A stretch of DNA of 64,000 nucleotides from Pseudonocardia sp. MH-G8 (GCF_002262885.1 NZ_NKYF01000023.1:92299-156298); one strand, 5' to 3'. Positions 23,152-31,354 are shown, counted from the first letter of the stretch. Notes: generated by a model from the letters alone, not told the origin. A program made the numbers and translations.

Positions 23152-24027
23152 TCAGCGGATCGGAGCGGCGGTGCCCGTCACCGAGATGCGGTCGTCGTCG
23201 GCCGGTACGTCGACGAGCAGGTCGCTCGGGCGGCCCATGTCCTCCCCCTGCCTGATCGCGACGCGGGCGGGGAGCTCGACCAGGCCCAGCGCGCGCAGGT
23301 ACCCGCCGAACGCCGCGGCCGCCGCCCCGGTGGCGGCGTCCTCCACCACCCCGCCCGGCGGGAACGGGTCGCGCGCGTGGAACGACGTCGGGCCCTCGGC
23401 CCACACCAGGTGCACGGTGGTCCAGCCGGTCCGCGACATCAGGGCGTCGAGGGCGGGGTAGTCGTAGTCCAGCGCGGCCAGCCGGTCGCGGTCGCGCACC
23501 GCCAGTACGAGGTGCTCGTTGCCGGCGAACGCGACGTGGGCCGGGTAGCGGGGGTCGAGGTCCTGCGCGGTCCACCGCAGTGCCGCGAGCGCGGCGTGGA
23601 GCTCCTCGGCCCCGGCCGGCCGTGTGCGGGACGCCACGCTGGTCAACGTGGCCGTGAAGCCCGCACCGGTCGCCGCCGTGCGCACCGGCACCAGCCCGGC
23701 CGCCGTCTCGAACTCCAGCGGGCCCGCGCCGTGCCGCTCGGCGATCGCCACGGCCGTCGCGATCGTGGCGTGCCCGCAGAACGCGACCTCGGCCTGGGGG
23801 CTGCAGTAGCGGACGCGGTAGCGCCCCGGCGTGCCGGTCTCCTCGACGAACGCGGTCTCGGAGTAGCCCACCTCGGCCGCCACCGCGAGCCGCGCCGCGC
23901 CGTCCAGGCCGGCCGCATCCAGCACGACGCCCGCCGGGTTGCCGCCCCGCCCCTGCTCCGAGGTGAAGGCGGCGTAGCGCAGCACCGCGACGGGCAGCCC
24001 GCGGGCAGGAACATCGATCTCGGTCAT
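23152..24027 (-). CDS. PhzF family isomerase/epimerase-like protein
   Basis: 291-residue protein of the PhzF phenazine-biosynthesis superfamily, a diaminopimelate-epimerase fold usually acting as an isomerase without cofactor. Signatures visible are GNPAGVVLDA (N-terminal, about residue 24), SETAFVEE, ARYFxP-like VRYCSPQAEVAFCGHATIATAVA with the substrate-pocket residues, and the C-terminal DPFPPGGVVEDAATGAAAAAFGGYL. No phenazine genes are near, so a small-molecule isomerase role is all that can be said. It diverges from a LysR regulator. ATG at 24027. Confidence 0.92.
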   Translation of the reverse strand: MTEIDVPARGLPVAVLRYAAFTSEQGRGGNPAGVVLDAAGLDGAARLAVAAEVGYSETAFVEETGTPGRYRVRYCSPQAEVAFCGHATIATAVAIAERHGAGPLEFETAAGLVPVRTAATGAGFTATLTSVASRTRPAGAEELHAALAALRWTAQDLDPRYPAHVAFAGNEHLVLAVRDRDRLAALDYDYPALDALMSRTGWTTVHLVWAEGPTSFHARDPFPPGGVVEDAATGAAAAAFGGYLRALGLVELPARVAIRQGEDMGRPSDLLVDVPADDDRISVTGTAAPIR

Positions 24028-24051
24028 GCCCCGATACTTGCCTCTGCCTCC

Positions 24052-24068
24052 CATCGCGTCCAACGATG
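24052..24068. promoter_or_regulatory. Candidate LysR binding dyad between phzF-like gene and LysR gene
   Basis: CATCG-N7-CGATG fits the LysR T-N11-A rule with five-base arms and lies in the 80-base divergent interval. The arms are short, so this is tentative. Confidence 0.3.
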
Positions 24069-24107
24069 AAGACCGATCGAACCCATCACGGAACGGAAAG
24101 GCGGCCG

Positions 24108-24995
24108 GTGGACACCGAACTGCTGCGCACCTTCGTCGCGGTCGTGCAGAGCCACGGCTTCACGGCCGCGGCCCGGGAGCTGGGATACGTCCAGTCCACC
24201 GTGACCGGCCACGTCCAGACCCTCGAACGGCGCCTCGGCGCCCGGCTGCTCGACCGGCTCCCGGCGGGAGCGGTCCCCACCGAGGCGGGGCTGCGGCTGC
24301 TGCCCTACGCCGAACAGCTGCTGAGCCTGCAGGCCCGGATGGTCGCCGAGGTGCCCTCCCGCGCCGGGCGACCCGCCGGCACCGTGCGGCTCATCGCGCC
24401 GGAGTCCCTGTGCGCCTCGCGGCTCCCGGCCCTGGTCGCTGCGGTGCGCGCCGCGGAGCCCGCCGTCCGGCTCGCGCTGGCCCCCGGTGGCACTGCCGCC
24501 GCGCTGGACGCCGTGCGCCGGGCGAGCACCGACATCGCACTCGTACTGGAACCCGTGCTCACCGTGGCCGACCTGCACCTCGACGCGGTGGGCACCGAGG
24601 ACGTGGTCCTGCTCGACGCACCGGACCGGGACCGGACCGCCGCGCCCGTCACCTGGTCCGACCTCGCCGGCCGCGACGCGCTCCTGCTCGAGGAGGGATG
24701 CAGCTACAGCGACGACGCCGCCCGCAGGCTCCTGGCCGCCGGTCAACCCGCTGCCCGCCGCACCCGCTTCGGCAGCATCGAAGCCGTGAAGCGGTGCGTG
24801 GCCGCCGGCCTCGGCTGGACGGTCCTGCCCGCCGTCACCGCCGCCGCGGAACTGCAGGACGGCACCCTCGTCGCCCTGGCCGGGCCGCCGGTGGCCGCAT
24901 GCACCGTCCACCTCGTCACCCATCCGGACCGGAGCACGGGACCCGCGGTCCGGGTCGTCGTCGATCACCTGCGCGCGCTCCTCACACAGCCGTGA
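24108..24995 (+). CDS. LysR family transcriptional regulator
   Basis: 295-residue LysR protein, winged helix at the N-terminus (DTELLRTFVAVVQSHGFTAAARELG, QSTVTGHVQTLERRLGARLLDR) and an effector domain with GTVRLIAPESLCASRLPAL. It diverges from the PhzF-like gene and probably regulates it. GTG 24108 was chosen because GGAAAGG lies just upstream and family proteins start here; an ATG at 24066 adds 14 residues. Its end overlaps the convergent reductase gene by 14 bases. Confidence 0.89.
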   Translation: MDTELLRTFVAVVQSHGFTAAARELGYVQSTVTGHVQTLERRLGARLLDRLPAGAVPTEAGLRLLPYAEQLLSLQARMVAEVPSRAGRPAGTVRLIAPESLCASRLPALVAAVRAAEPAVRLALAPGGTAAALDAVRRASTDIALVLEPVLTVADLHLDAVGTEDVVLLDAPDRDRTAAPVTWSDLAGRDALLLEEGCSYSDDAARRLLAAGQPAARRTRFGSIEAVKRCVAAGLGWTVLPAVTAAAELQDGTLVALAGPPVAACTVHLVTHPDRSTGPAVRVVVDHLRALLTQP

Positions 24996-26007
24996 GCACG
25001 ATCTTGCCTTGGAGGTGCCCGCGGGCGGCCCGTTCGTGCGCCCGTCGAGCGTCCGAAAGCGGAAAGGTGCTGTCCACGGCCACGCGCAGCGTTCCGGCAT
25101 CGAGCAGGCGTCCGAGTTCTGCCAGTTGTGTGCCGTTCGCGCGTACCTGGGTGCCCGAGGTCGTGACGCCGAGCTTCGCAGTCTCCTCGGAGTCGTATTC
25201 AGCGAAGAACACCGGGAACAACGCTCCCCCGCGCTTGAGCGTCCGCAGTAAACGGCCGCTGTCGGGACCTCCGACGGTATCGAGCACGAGATCGACGTCG
25301 TGTGCGATCTCCTCGGGACGATTCCTCGTGTAGTCGATGAATTCATCGGCGCCGAGTTCCCGCAGGAAGGACTCGTGCGCGGCCGACGCCACCGCGATGA
25401 CACGTGCCCCCTTCCACTTCGCCAACTGCACCGCGAAGTGCCCCACACCGCCCGCAGCACCGTTGACGAGCACCGTCCTCTCGGCGTTCAGACCCATCGG
25501 GCGGTGCTGGGCCGCCTGGAACGGCGACGGGTGATCATGCCCGAGCTCGATCAGGAACTGCCACGCGGTGAGCCCCGCCATGGGCGCCCCCGCCGCATGC
25601 ACGTGATCGACACCGCTCGGCTTGCGTGCCAGGTCCGACGCGGGCGCGGCCACGTACTCGGCGTAGGCGCTCGCGGTGTAGGTGCCGCCCTCGGGACCGG
25701 GGAAGCGGAGGAGACCGAAGACCTCGTCGCCGACGGCGAGACCGTCCACATCCGCGGCGACGGCCTCGACGACGCCCGACACGTCCGTCCCCGGAACGGC
25801 GGGCAAGCCCAGTGGCGGCCTCATCGCAGGGGGCAGGTTGGTCATCCCCTCGCGCACGTACCAGTCGGGAGGATTGACACCCACCGCGTGAACGCGGACG
25901 AGTGCCTCGCCGGGCTCCAGCTCCGGAATCGGGACCTCGTCGTAGCGCAGCACCTCGGGACCACCGTGCCCGTGCAGCCGGATCGCCTTCATCGTGTTCG
26001 TCGGCAT
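24982..26007 (-). CDS. Zinc-free MDR reductase (quinone oxidoreductase-like)
   Basis: 341-residue medium-chain dehydrogenase/reductase of the NADPH:quinone reductase type. It starts MKAIRLHGHGGPEVLRYDEVP, lacks the zinc-binding Cys residues, and has the cofactor motif VLVNGAAGGVGHFAVQLAKWKGA, where the AAGGVG pattern is typical of NADPH quinone/enone reductases. A divergent LysR gene shares a 121-base intergenic region holding a strong LysR dyad, so that regulator probably controls this gene. ATG 26007 with GGAAG upstream; further codons upstream in frame are not family-like. Confidence 0.9.
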   Translation of the reverse strand: MPTNTMKAIRLHGHGGPEVLRYDEVPIPELEPGEALVRVHAVGVNPPDWYVREGMTNLPPAMRPPLGLPAVPGTDVSGVVEAVAADVDGLAVGDEVFGLLRFPGPEGGTYTASAYAEYVAAPASDLARKPSGVDHVHAAGAPMAGLTAWQFLIELGHDHPSPFQAAQHRPMGLNAERTVLVNGAAGGVGHFAVQLAKWKGARVIAVASAAHESFLRELGADEFIDYTRNRPEEIAHDVDLVLDTVGGPDSGRLLRTLKRGGALFPVFFAEYDSEETAKLGVTTSGTQVRANGTQLAELGRLLDAGTLRVAVDSTFPLSDARRAHERAARGHLQGKIVLTAV

Positions 26008-26090
26008 CGCTTCCACTTCCTCGTCGTCGCCACCTGCGCCCACGAGTCAAACCGCAGTCCGGAACGGCTGTCCAAGATCTGGTTCGCACT

Positions 26091-26115
26091 CCGCCATACC
26101 GGAACCGCATGGCGG
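26091..26115. promoter_or_regulatory. LysR operator (7-base dyad with N11 spacing)
   Basis: CCGCCAT-N11-ATGGCGG is a perfect dyad obeying the LysR T-N11-A rule. It lies in the divergent region between the reductase and LysR genes and abuts the LysR -10 box, so it can serve both activation of the reductase and autorepression. Confidence 0.7.
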
Positions 26116-26121
26116 TACTGT
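26116..26121 (+). promoter_or_regulatory. Predicted leaderless -10 box (TACTGT) of LysR gene
   Basis: TACTGT immediately follows the LysR dyad and ends seven bases before the GTG at 26129. Confidence 0.5.
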
Positions 26122-26128
26122 CAGGTGG

Positions 26129-27010
26129 GTGAACGACCTCGGCGAGGATCTGGAACTGCGACTGGTGCGCTATTTCACGTCGGTCGCGGAGCATCTGAAC
26201 TTCGGCAGGGCAGCCGCCGAGCTGCACCTGGCGCAGCCGTCGCTGAGCCGCCAGATCCAGCGCCTCGAGCAGCGGCTCGGGGTACGCCTCCTGGACCGCA
26301 CACCGCAGGGCAGCCGTCTCACGGAGGCGGGGGAGGCGTTCCTCCCCCAAGCGCACGCACTGCTGGCCGCGGCGCGACGGGCAGCGCGGACCGCTCGCGC
26401 GCACGCACCGGCCATCCGGGTCACCATCGGTTACGTCGAGGACCTGGTCATCACCCCCGCGGTCCGCGAGCTGCGCCGCCGCCACCCGGAGGCCGAGATC
26501 GACACCCGTCACCTGGACTGCAAGGAACTGAACGCCTTCACCGAGGGCCGCGTGGACGTCCTGGTCGCTCGTAGCCCGCTCCCGTTCCCGACCGACGAGG
26601 TGCGCGCGACCGTGCTGTACGAGGAACCGCGGATGCTCGTGGTTCCGGTCGGCCACCCCCTGACCGCCCGCGAATCGGTGACCCCGGAGGACCTCGCCGA
26701 CGAGCGGCCGTTCCCCTGCCCCGCCGCCGCGAGCGCGTGGAGCGCCTACCGGCTGCTCGGCCCCGGCCCGCTGCCGGCCGGGCCAGCGGTCGAGAGCTTC
26801 GAGGACAAGCTCGAACTCGTCGCGGGAGGTCGGGCGATCGCGGTGCTGCCGACGGGCGACCGGCGCAGCACGCTCCGCCCCGACCTGGCCACCATCCCGC
26901 TCGAGGGCGGTCCCACCAGCAAGGTCGTCATGGCAAGCCGCATCGACGACCCGAATCCCCTGGTCACGGGCTTCCGGGCGGCCGCAAGGGCACATCTCCC
27001 CGCGAAGTAG
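26129..27010 (+). CDS. LysR family transcriptional regulator
   Basis: 293-residue LysR protein. The winged helix is LRLVRYFTSVAEHLNFGRAAAELHLAQPSLSRQIQRLEQRLG, close to the BenM/CatM-like subgroup in sequence style. The effector domain includes TIGYVEDLVITPAVRELRRRHPEAEI. GTG 26129 was chosen because a -10 box and the dyad operator lie directly before it. It diverges from the quinone-type reductase, its probable target. Confidence 0.92.
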   Translation: MNDLGEDLELRLVRYFTSVAEHLNFGRAAAELHLAQPSLSRQIQRLEQRLGVRLLDRTPQGSRLTEAGEAFLPQAHALLAAARRAARTARAHAPAIRVTIGYVEDLVITPAVRELRRRHPEAEIDTRHLDCKELNAFTEGRVDVLVARSPLPFPTDEVRATVLYEEPRMLVVPVGHPLTARESVTPEDLADERPFPCPAAASAWSAYRLLGPGPLPAGPAVESFEDKLELVAGGRAIAVLPTGDRRSTLRPDLATIPLEGGPTSKVVMASRIDDPNPLVTGFRAAARAHLPAK

Positions 27011-27089
27011 CGATCCCGTCGGGTGGTGCGACCGATGAATTCGGGCCCGGCGATCGGTCCGACCTGCATCCCACTCCGAGGAGGCACCC

Positions 27090-27731
27090 ATGGGCACCGC
27101 CGAGAACCCCGGCCCGGTCAAGGCCGCCATCACCGTGTCGCTGGACGGCTACATCACCGGCCCCGACGACCGCGCGGGCCAGGGGCTCGGCGTCGGCGGC
27201 GAGCGGCTCCACTACTGGGTGATGGGCGGCCCGTGGACCTACGCCACCGACCGCGAACCCGGAGCCGGCATGACCGACGCCGACCGGGCCTACTACGACG
27301 CGCTGCTCGAGGGGACGACCGGTGGCCTGTGCGGCCGAGGCATGTACGACAGCTCCGGCGCCTGGGGCGGCCACAACCCGTTCGGCGGCACCATGATCGT
27401 CCTGACGCACCGCACGGCGGACCAGCCCGACCCGGACGCGGGTTTCCTCCTGGTCGAAGGATTCGACGAGGCGCTGGCGGCCGCCCGGAGGGAGGCGGGC
27501 GACGGTGGCGTCGCGATCGGCGGCGGAGCCGACACCATCCGGCAGGCCCTCGCGGCCGGGGTCGTCGACGAGCTCGGGATCACCACCGCTCCCGTCCTGC
27601 TCGGCCGCGGGAAGCGGCTCTTCGAGGGGTTCGACCACGACGTCGACCTCGAGATCCTCTCGGTGCACCACTCGCCCTACGCCGTCCACGTCCGGTACGC
27701 CGTCCGGCGCTCACCCTCCGATCAGTCCTGA
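27090..27731 (+). CDS. Dihydrofolate reductase / RibD C-terminal domain family protein
   Basis: 213-residue protein of the RibD-C/DHFR-like family, NADPH-dependent reductases often annotated 'dihydrofolate reductase family protein' though rarely true DHFRs. It has VKAAITVSLDGYITGPDD at the N-terminus, YYDALLEGTTGGLCGRGMYD, GVAIGGGADTIRQALAAGVVDEL and VLLGRGKRLFEGF, all family landmarks. A strong GAGGAGG precedes the ATG at 27090. Its last ten bases overlap the convergent AhpD-like gene. Confidence 0.9.
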   Translation: MGTAENPGPVKAAITVSLDGYITGPDDRAGQGLGVGGERLHYWVMGGPWTYATDREPGAGMTDADRAYYDALLEGTTGGLCGRGMYDSSGAWGGHNPFGGTMIVLTHRTADQPDPDAGFLLVEGFDEALAAARREAGDGGVAIGGGADTIRQALAAGVVDELGITTAPVLLGRGKRLFEGFDHDVDLEILSVHHSPYAVHVRYAVRRSPSDQS

Positions 27732-28210
27732 ACGAGCGCGGCGAACATGCCGGGCGCGTACGAACCCCCCGGGTTCCGCACGATGACGTTCATCCGCGTG
27801 GACGCGTTGATCATGGCAACGGCGCAGACCAGTGCACCGATCTGGTCGTCGTCGTAGTGCTTGCGCACCTCGGTCCAGGTCTCCGCGGAAACACCCCGGT
27901 GGGCGTCGCCGAGCCGGGTTCCCTCCTCGGCCAGCGCCAGCGCCGCCCGCTCGGGCTCGGTGAACACGGAGGACTCGCGCCAGGCGGCGACCAGGTTGAG
28001 CCGGACCGACGACTCACCCGCAGCCGCGGCCTCCGTGGCGTGCAGGTCGGTGCAGAAACCGCAGCCGTTGATCTGGCTGACGCGCAGCTCCACCAGTTCC
28101 CGCAGCGCCTTCGGCAGCGTCGACTGGTCCAGGGCAAGAGAAGCGTTGTAGAACCGCTTGACGACCTTCGCGGCCGTCGGGCTGTCCATCAGGTTGAACC
28201 GGGAGTCCAT
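27722..28210 (-). CDS. AhpD-like alkylhydroperoxidase family protein (copy 2)
   Basis: 162-residue paralogue of the protein at 18869-19354, with the same NGCGFCTDLH redox motif and near-identical blocks such as AAAAGE, VAAWRES and EVRKHYDDDQI. Upstream DNA is also homologous: TGTCACA-N16-CATC in the same register and shared stretches around CCTCACTCGTGGTGT. It therefore looks like a segmental duplication of the ECF41 target gene that left the sigma gene behind. It probably shares regulation with copy 1. Confidence 0.9.
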   Translation of the reverse strand: MDSRFNLMDSPTAAKVVKRFYNASLALDQSTLPKALRELVELRVSQINGCGFCTDLHATEAAAAGESSVRLNLVAAWRESSVFTEPERAALALAEEGTRLGDAHRGVSAETWTEVRKHYDDDQIGALVCAVAMINASTRMNVIVRNPGGSYAPGMFAALVQD

Positions 28211-28253
28211 GGCCTCGTCCTCACTCGTGGTGTCGAACAACGAACGAACACGA

Positions 28254-28280
28254 GATGCCGGCGACCCGATCGTTGTGACA
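28254..28280 (-). promoter_or_regulatory. ECF41-type promoter of AhpD-like copy 2
   Basis: Reverse strand TGTCACA (28280-28274), 16 bases, CATC (28257-28254), about 44 bases before the ATG at 28210. Identical layout to the promoter at 19406-19432. Confidence 0.68.
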
Positions 28281-28648
28281 GCGCGCATCGTGAGGTGTGC
28301 TGTGTCACAGCTGGTACAGCGGTAGATGGTGATGGCGCCAGTCATGATCGCCGGTCCGGCGTGCTCCTCAGTCGGGGACGGCTACCGGCGCAACCAAGTC
28401 ATCATCCGGTCATCGGGAGACGCGGGGCGGAGCGTGCCGGCGGTGCGCTCGGTAGCGTTGCCGACCGGGCGCCGGATGGCGGATGGTGATCACTCCGAGA
28501 AGCACCTGACCCCAGTGGCTGCGAGGTCCCGATTCCACCGATCACCGTCACCGCGCATGCCCCGGAGCTGCGATGATCACCGGTCTGGCCGGCGCTTCCG
28601 GCGCCGCCACGGCACCCGTCGCGCAGATCACGAAGTCCGGCTGTACCG
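28281..28648. other. Gene-free interval upstream of AhpD-like copy 2
   Basis: No convincing gene. At 28303-28309 there is a forward TGTCACA inside GCTGTGTCACAGC, in the position where the sigma gene's promoter lies at the other locus, but no CGTC follows at the right spacing. Two loosely similar TGATCxCCGGT stretches occur near 28345 and 28574. The forward open frame at 28326-28652 is arginine/serine-rich and has no ribosome-binding site. Confidence 0.5.
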
Positions 28649-29806
28649 CTAGAACACCTTCCGGGCGCCCGGCAGGGCGCGTACCGGCAACGCCATCGCC
28701 CAGCACAGCGGCACCGCGAGAACGGCGAGCAGCACGAACTTCGCCACCGCCGGCGCCGGCACGCCGCTGAGGGCGTAGCCCACGCCGACCAGCACGACCG
28801 GGTGGATCACGTAGACGGTGTAGGCGTGCGCCGACAGGTACCGGTGGACCCGTCCCTGCCGGTTCCCGCGCTCCCGGAACAGCACCAGGAGGCCCAGGGT
28901 GACGCCGACCGCGAGCGCCGACTCGCAGGTCGCCGCCATCAAGGACGGCCAGGTTCCGCGGCCCAATATCGCCTCGCCTGCGGAGACCAGGACGAGGACC
29001 AGCGCCACCGCGGCGAAGGCCGCGGTGGCGAACCCGGCCCGGCCCGCCGCCCTCGAGAGGCCCGCCGGCCAGCCGCGCCGGGCCGCGACCAGCCCGACGG
29101 TGAACATCGCCGCGTACTGCGGCAGGTAGGCGGGCGTGGGCAGCCCCAGGACCGATACACCCATCGGCACCACCATGCGCCACAAGTAGGTCACCAGCGC
29201 CAACCCGACGGTGAACCCGACGATCGCGACGGCGCCGGGCGCCCGGTCCGTGGCCGGCACCGATCCGGATCCGCGCCGCTCCCCGACGGCCAGGCGCCGC
29301 CAGAGGACGTAGAGCGCACTGAACACGAACAGCACCTCGACGAACCACATCGGTCCCGGTGTGAACGAGTGCAGGTAGTACTGCCAGTAGGGCAGGTCGA
29401 TCCCCTGCTGGGCGGCGGCGTCCCACGCGGCGGCGTAGCGGCCGACGGTCACCACGGGACGGAGCACCAGCAGCCAGATCAGCAGGGGGACCCCCAGGCG
29501 CAGCAGCCGTTCCGCGAGGAAGCGCCTCGCGCCCTTGCGGTCGTAGGAGCCCGGCACGAACAGCGCGGAGATGAGGAAGAAGGCGCCCATGAAGAACGCC
29601 TGGTTGAGCAGGAGCAGCACGTCCAGGAGCGTTCCCGAGGAGTCGGTCGGCGCCTCGGCGTAGTACCACTGCGGGATGTTGCTGTAGGTGATGGCTGCGT
29701 GGTGGATCACCACGAGGACCGTCAGGGCGGTGCGCAGGTTGTCGACGTAGAGGAGCCGGGGGCGAGCTGTGGGCGAGACGGTCGGACGGCCGGCGGGTTG
29801 CGTCAT
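28649..29806 (-). CDS. Acyltransferase family membrane protein (acyltransferase 3/OpgC-like)
   Basis: 385-residue polytopic membrane protein of the acyltransferase 3 superfamily, which O-acylates glycans or lipids at the inner membrane. It opens RLLYVDNLRTALTVLVVIHHAAITY, with the conserved Arg and His-His of the catalytic region in the first helix, and has about ten hydrophobic segments including MGAFFLISALFVPGSYDRKG and WFVEVLFVFSALYVLW. The substrate is unknown. It is translationally coupled (ATGA) to the TetR gene upstream, whose operator overlaps the start codon. Confidence 0.88.
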   Translation of the reverse strand: MTQPAGRPTVSPTARPRLLYVDNLRTALTVLVVIHHAAITYSNIPQWYYAEAPTDSSGTLLDVLLLLNQAFFMGAFFLISALFVPGSYDRKGARRFLAERLLRLGVPLLIWLLVLRPVVTVGRYAAAWDAAAQQGIDLPYWQYYLHSFTPGPMWFVEVLFVFSALYVLWRRLAVGERRGSGSVPATDRAPGAVAIVGFTVGLALVTYLWRMVVPMGVSVLGLPTPAYLPQYAAMFTVGLVAARRGWPAGLSRAAGRAGFATAAFAAVALVLVLVSAGEAILGRGTWPSLMAATCESALAVGVTLGLLVLFRERGNRQGRVHRYLSAHAYTVYVIHPVVLVGVGYALSGVPAPAVAKFVLLAVLAVPLCWAMALPVRALPGARKVF

Positions 29807-30450
29807 GGGGTTCCCGTTCCTCCCGGGCGTTCGGCGCGGGTGGCGTGCACGAACAGGTCCGCCAGTTCGTCCGCGTGCGCTTCCAGGTCGTGGTCCGGGT
29901 AGGTCACCCAGTAGGCGAACATGCCGTCGATGGCGTCCTGCACGGTGATGGACATGACGAGGGGGTCGAAGGGGCGGAGCTCGCCGGTCTGCTGACCGAG
30001 CCGGAACTGCTCCGCCCGCGCCGCGTAGATCGGCTCGTTCGAGACGACGCCGTAGCGCCGCTTGCCGTCGGGGGTGCGGAGGTTGTTGAAGATCTCCCCG
30101 AGAGCGAGCAGCCGGGCGGGCTGGTCCCGCATGTACGCGGCGACCGCGCGGATGTTCGCCCGCAGCGCGCCGGTGGCCGTCGTCTCCTGCTCCATCCTCG
30201 GCAGGACGAACCGGGTGATCTCGCGGTAGACCTGCTCGACCAGCTGTTCCATCAGCTCGGCCTTGCCTGCGAAGTGGTAGGAGATCACGCCCTTGCTGAT
30301 GCCCACGCGCTCGGCGATGCGGGCGAGCGACGTGTTGGCGTAGCCCAGCTCCGCGAAGGTCTCGATGGCGCTCTCGATGATCTGGGCACGGCGGGCCTCC
30401 TCGATGTAGGACGTCCGTTTCTGACCATCAGGCTCAATTTCTGGCCGCAT
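29803..30450 (-). CDS. TetR/AcrR family transcriptional regulator
   Basis: 215-residue repressor. The N-terminal helix-turn-helix is ARRAQIIESAIETFAELGYANTS through ISKGVISYHFAGKAELMEQLV. The C-terminal domain resembles the AcrR/TetR_C group. It is first in an operon with the acyltransferase. A 26-base palindrome with 11-base arms is centred on its start codon and contains the -10 box, so it should repress itself and the acyltransferase. ATG 30450. Confidence 0.92.
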   Translation of the reverse strand: MRPEIEPDGQKRTSYIEEARRAQIIESAIETFAELGYANTSLARIAERVGISKGVISYHFAGKAELMEQLVEQVYREITRFVLPRMEQETTATGALRANIRAVAAYMRDQPARLLALGEIFNNLRTPDGKRRYGVVSNEPIYAARAEQFRLGQQTGELRPFDPLVMSITVQDAIDGMFAYWVTYPDHDLEAHADELADLFVHATRAERPGGTGTP

Positions 30451-30461
30451 GGCCAGAAATT
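30436..30461. promoter_or_regulatory. TetR operator centred on the start codon
   Basis: AATTTCTGGCC-N4-GGCCAGAAATT is a perfect 11-base dyad. On the gene's strand TAATTT (30462-30457) is the -10 box, followed by six bases and the ATG at 30450-30448, so operator, promoter and initiation codon coincide. A further half-site GGCCAG lies at 30471-30476. Confidence 0.72.
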
Positions 30462-30476
30462 AGCACGCCCGGCCAG

Positions 30477-31255
30477 TCACGCGTCGGCGGGAGCGCGGAG
30501 GGCGGCGGCGATCCACTCGTCGCTCGGCCCGGTCACGTGCCACTCGTCCGGCGAGGTCTCGTTGATGGTGGCCATCAGGGACAGGTAGGTGCCGAGCAGC
30601 TCGTCGAATCTGGACACGGCCCGCTCGGCGTGCTCACGCGCTGCGCAGTCCGGATCCGGGTGGGTCATGGACCGCCGCAGGTCGACGAGTTCCTGCTCGC
30701 CGAGGGGCGCGCCGGTGGCATCGGCGGCGAGGTCGGCGAGCGAGGCCAGGACGGCTTCGGCGATCTCCTGTGCCCGCGGTGACTCCGGCGGCACTCCGGA
30801 CCGCTCGGCCTCCCCGGCCTGCACTCGGTCACCTCGCCCCAGAACTCGTCCAGGAGCAGGTTGCGGCTGTCGTCGGACATGGGCACGAGGCCGTGCATGA
30901 GGGCCACCTGGTCGATGGTGGTGGGCTGGTTGACGATGGTGCGCAGGACGGCGCGCCGGGCGCGCAGGTCACGCAGGTGCCGCTCGACCACCTGCAGGTG
31001 GGTCGCGGCCAGGTCGTGCAGGTTGGTCTCCTCGGCCAGCAGCCCGCGGATGCCCTCCAGGCCCGCGCCCAGCTCCCGCAGGGTGCGGACGAGTTCCAGC
31101 CGCGCGATGGCATCGATGTCGTAGAGCCGGTGCCCGCCGACGGTCTGCTCGGCGGGCGCGATGACGCCGGCGTCGGCGTAGTACCTGATGGCGCTCACGC
31201 TCAGCCCGGTGCGGCGTGCCGCGTGCCCGATGGAGTACAGGTGGTTGTCGTTCAT
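30477..31255 (-). pseudogene. MerR family regulator interrupted by a frameshift
   Basis: The N-terminal 146 residues read as a clear MerR protein (LYSIGHAARRTGLSVSAIRYYADAG, GGHRLYDIDAIARLELVRTL, MSDDSRNLLLDEFWGEVTE). Beyond about 30825 this frame turns into arginine/serine/proline-rich nonsense ending at 30665. The -1 frame, open from a GTG at 30824 to 30477, gives a sensible acidic helical C-terminus (EIAEAVLASLADLAADATG, DEWHVTGPSDEWIAAALRA). Joined, the protein would have about 261 residues. A lost base, a sequencing error, programmed -1 shifting or translation from the GTG as a separate 115-residue protein are all possible. Confidence 0.65.
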
Positions 31256-31262
31256 GGTGCCC

Positions 31263-31293
31263 ACTCTGGGACCTCGAGCGGCTTGAGTTTCAA
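31263..31293 (-). promoter_or_regulatory. MerR-type promoter with 19-base spacer
   Basis: Reverse strand TTGAAA (31293-31288), a 19-base spacer holding the dyad CTCAAG-N3-CTCGAG (one mismatch), CAGAGT (31268-31263), then seven bases to the ATG at 31255. The long spacer with a central dyad is the hallmark of promoters that MerR proteins untwist. Confidence 0.55.
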
Positions 31294-31354
31294 CCGTCCT
31301 CGCAGGGCCGGTGCGCGAGCACCGTCAGGTCGACGCCCACGCCGGGCGGAAGCG

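Noticed and set aside
28326..28652. 108-codon forward frame next to AhpD-like copy 2
   Set aside because: Basic, low-complexity sequence with no ribosome-binding site or -10 box; treated as non-coding although a sigma gene would be expected there.
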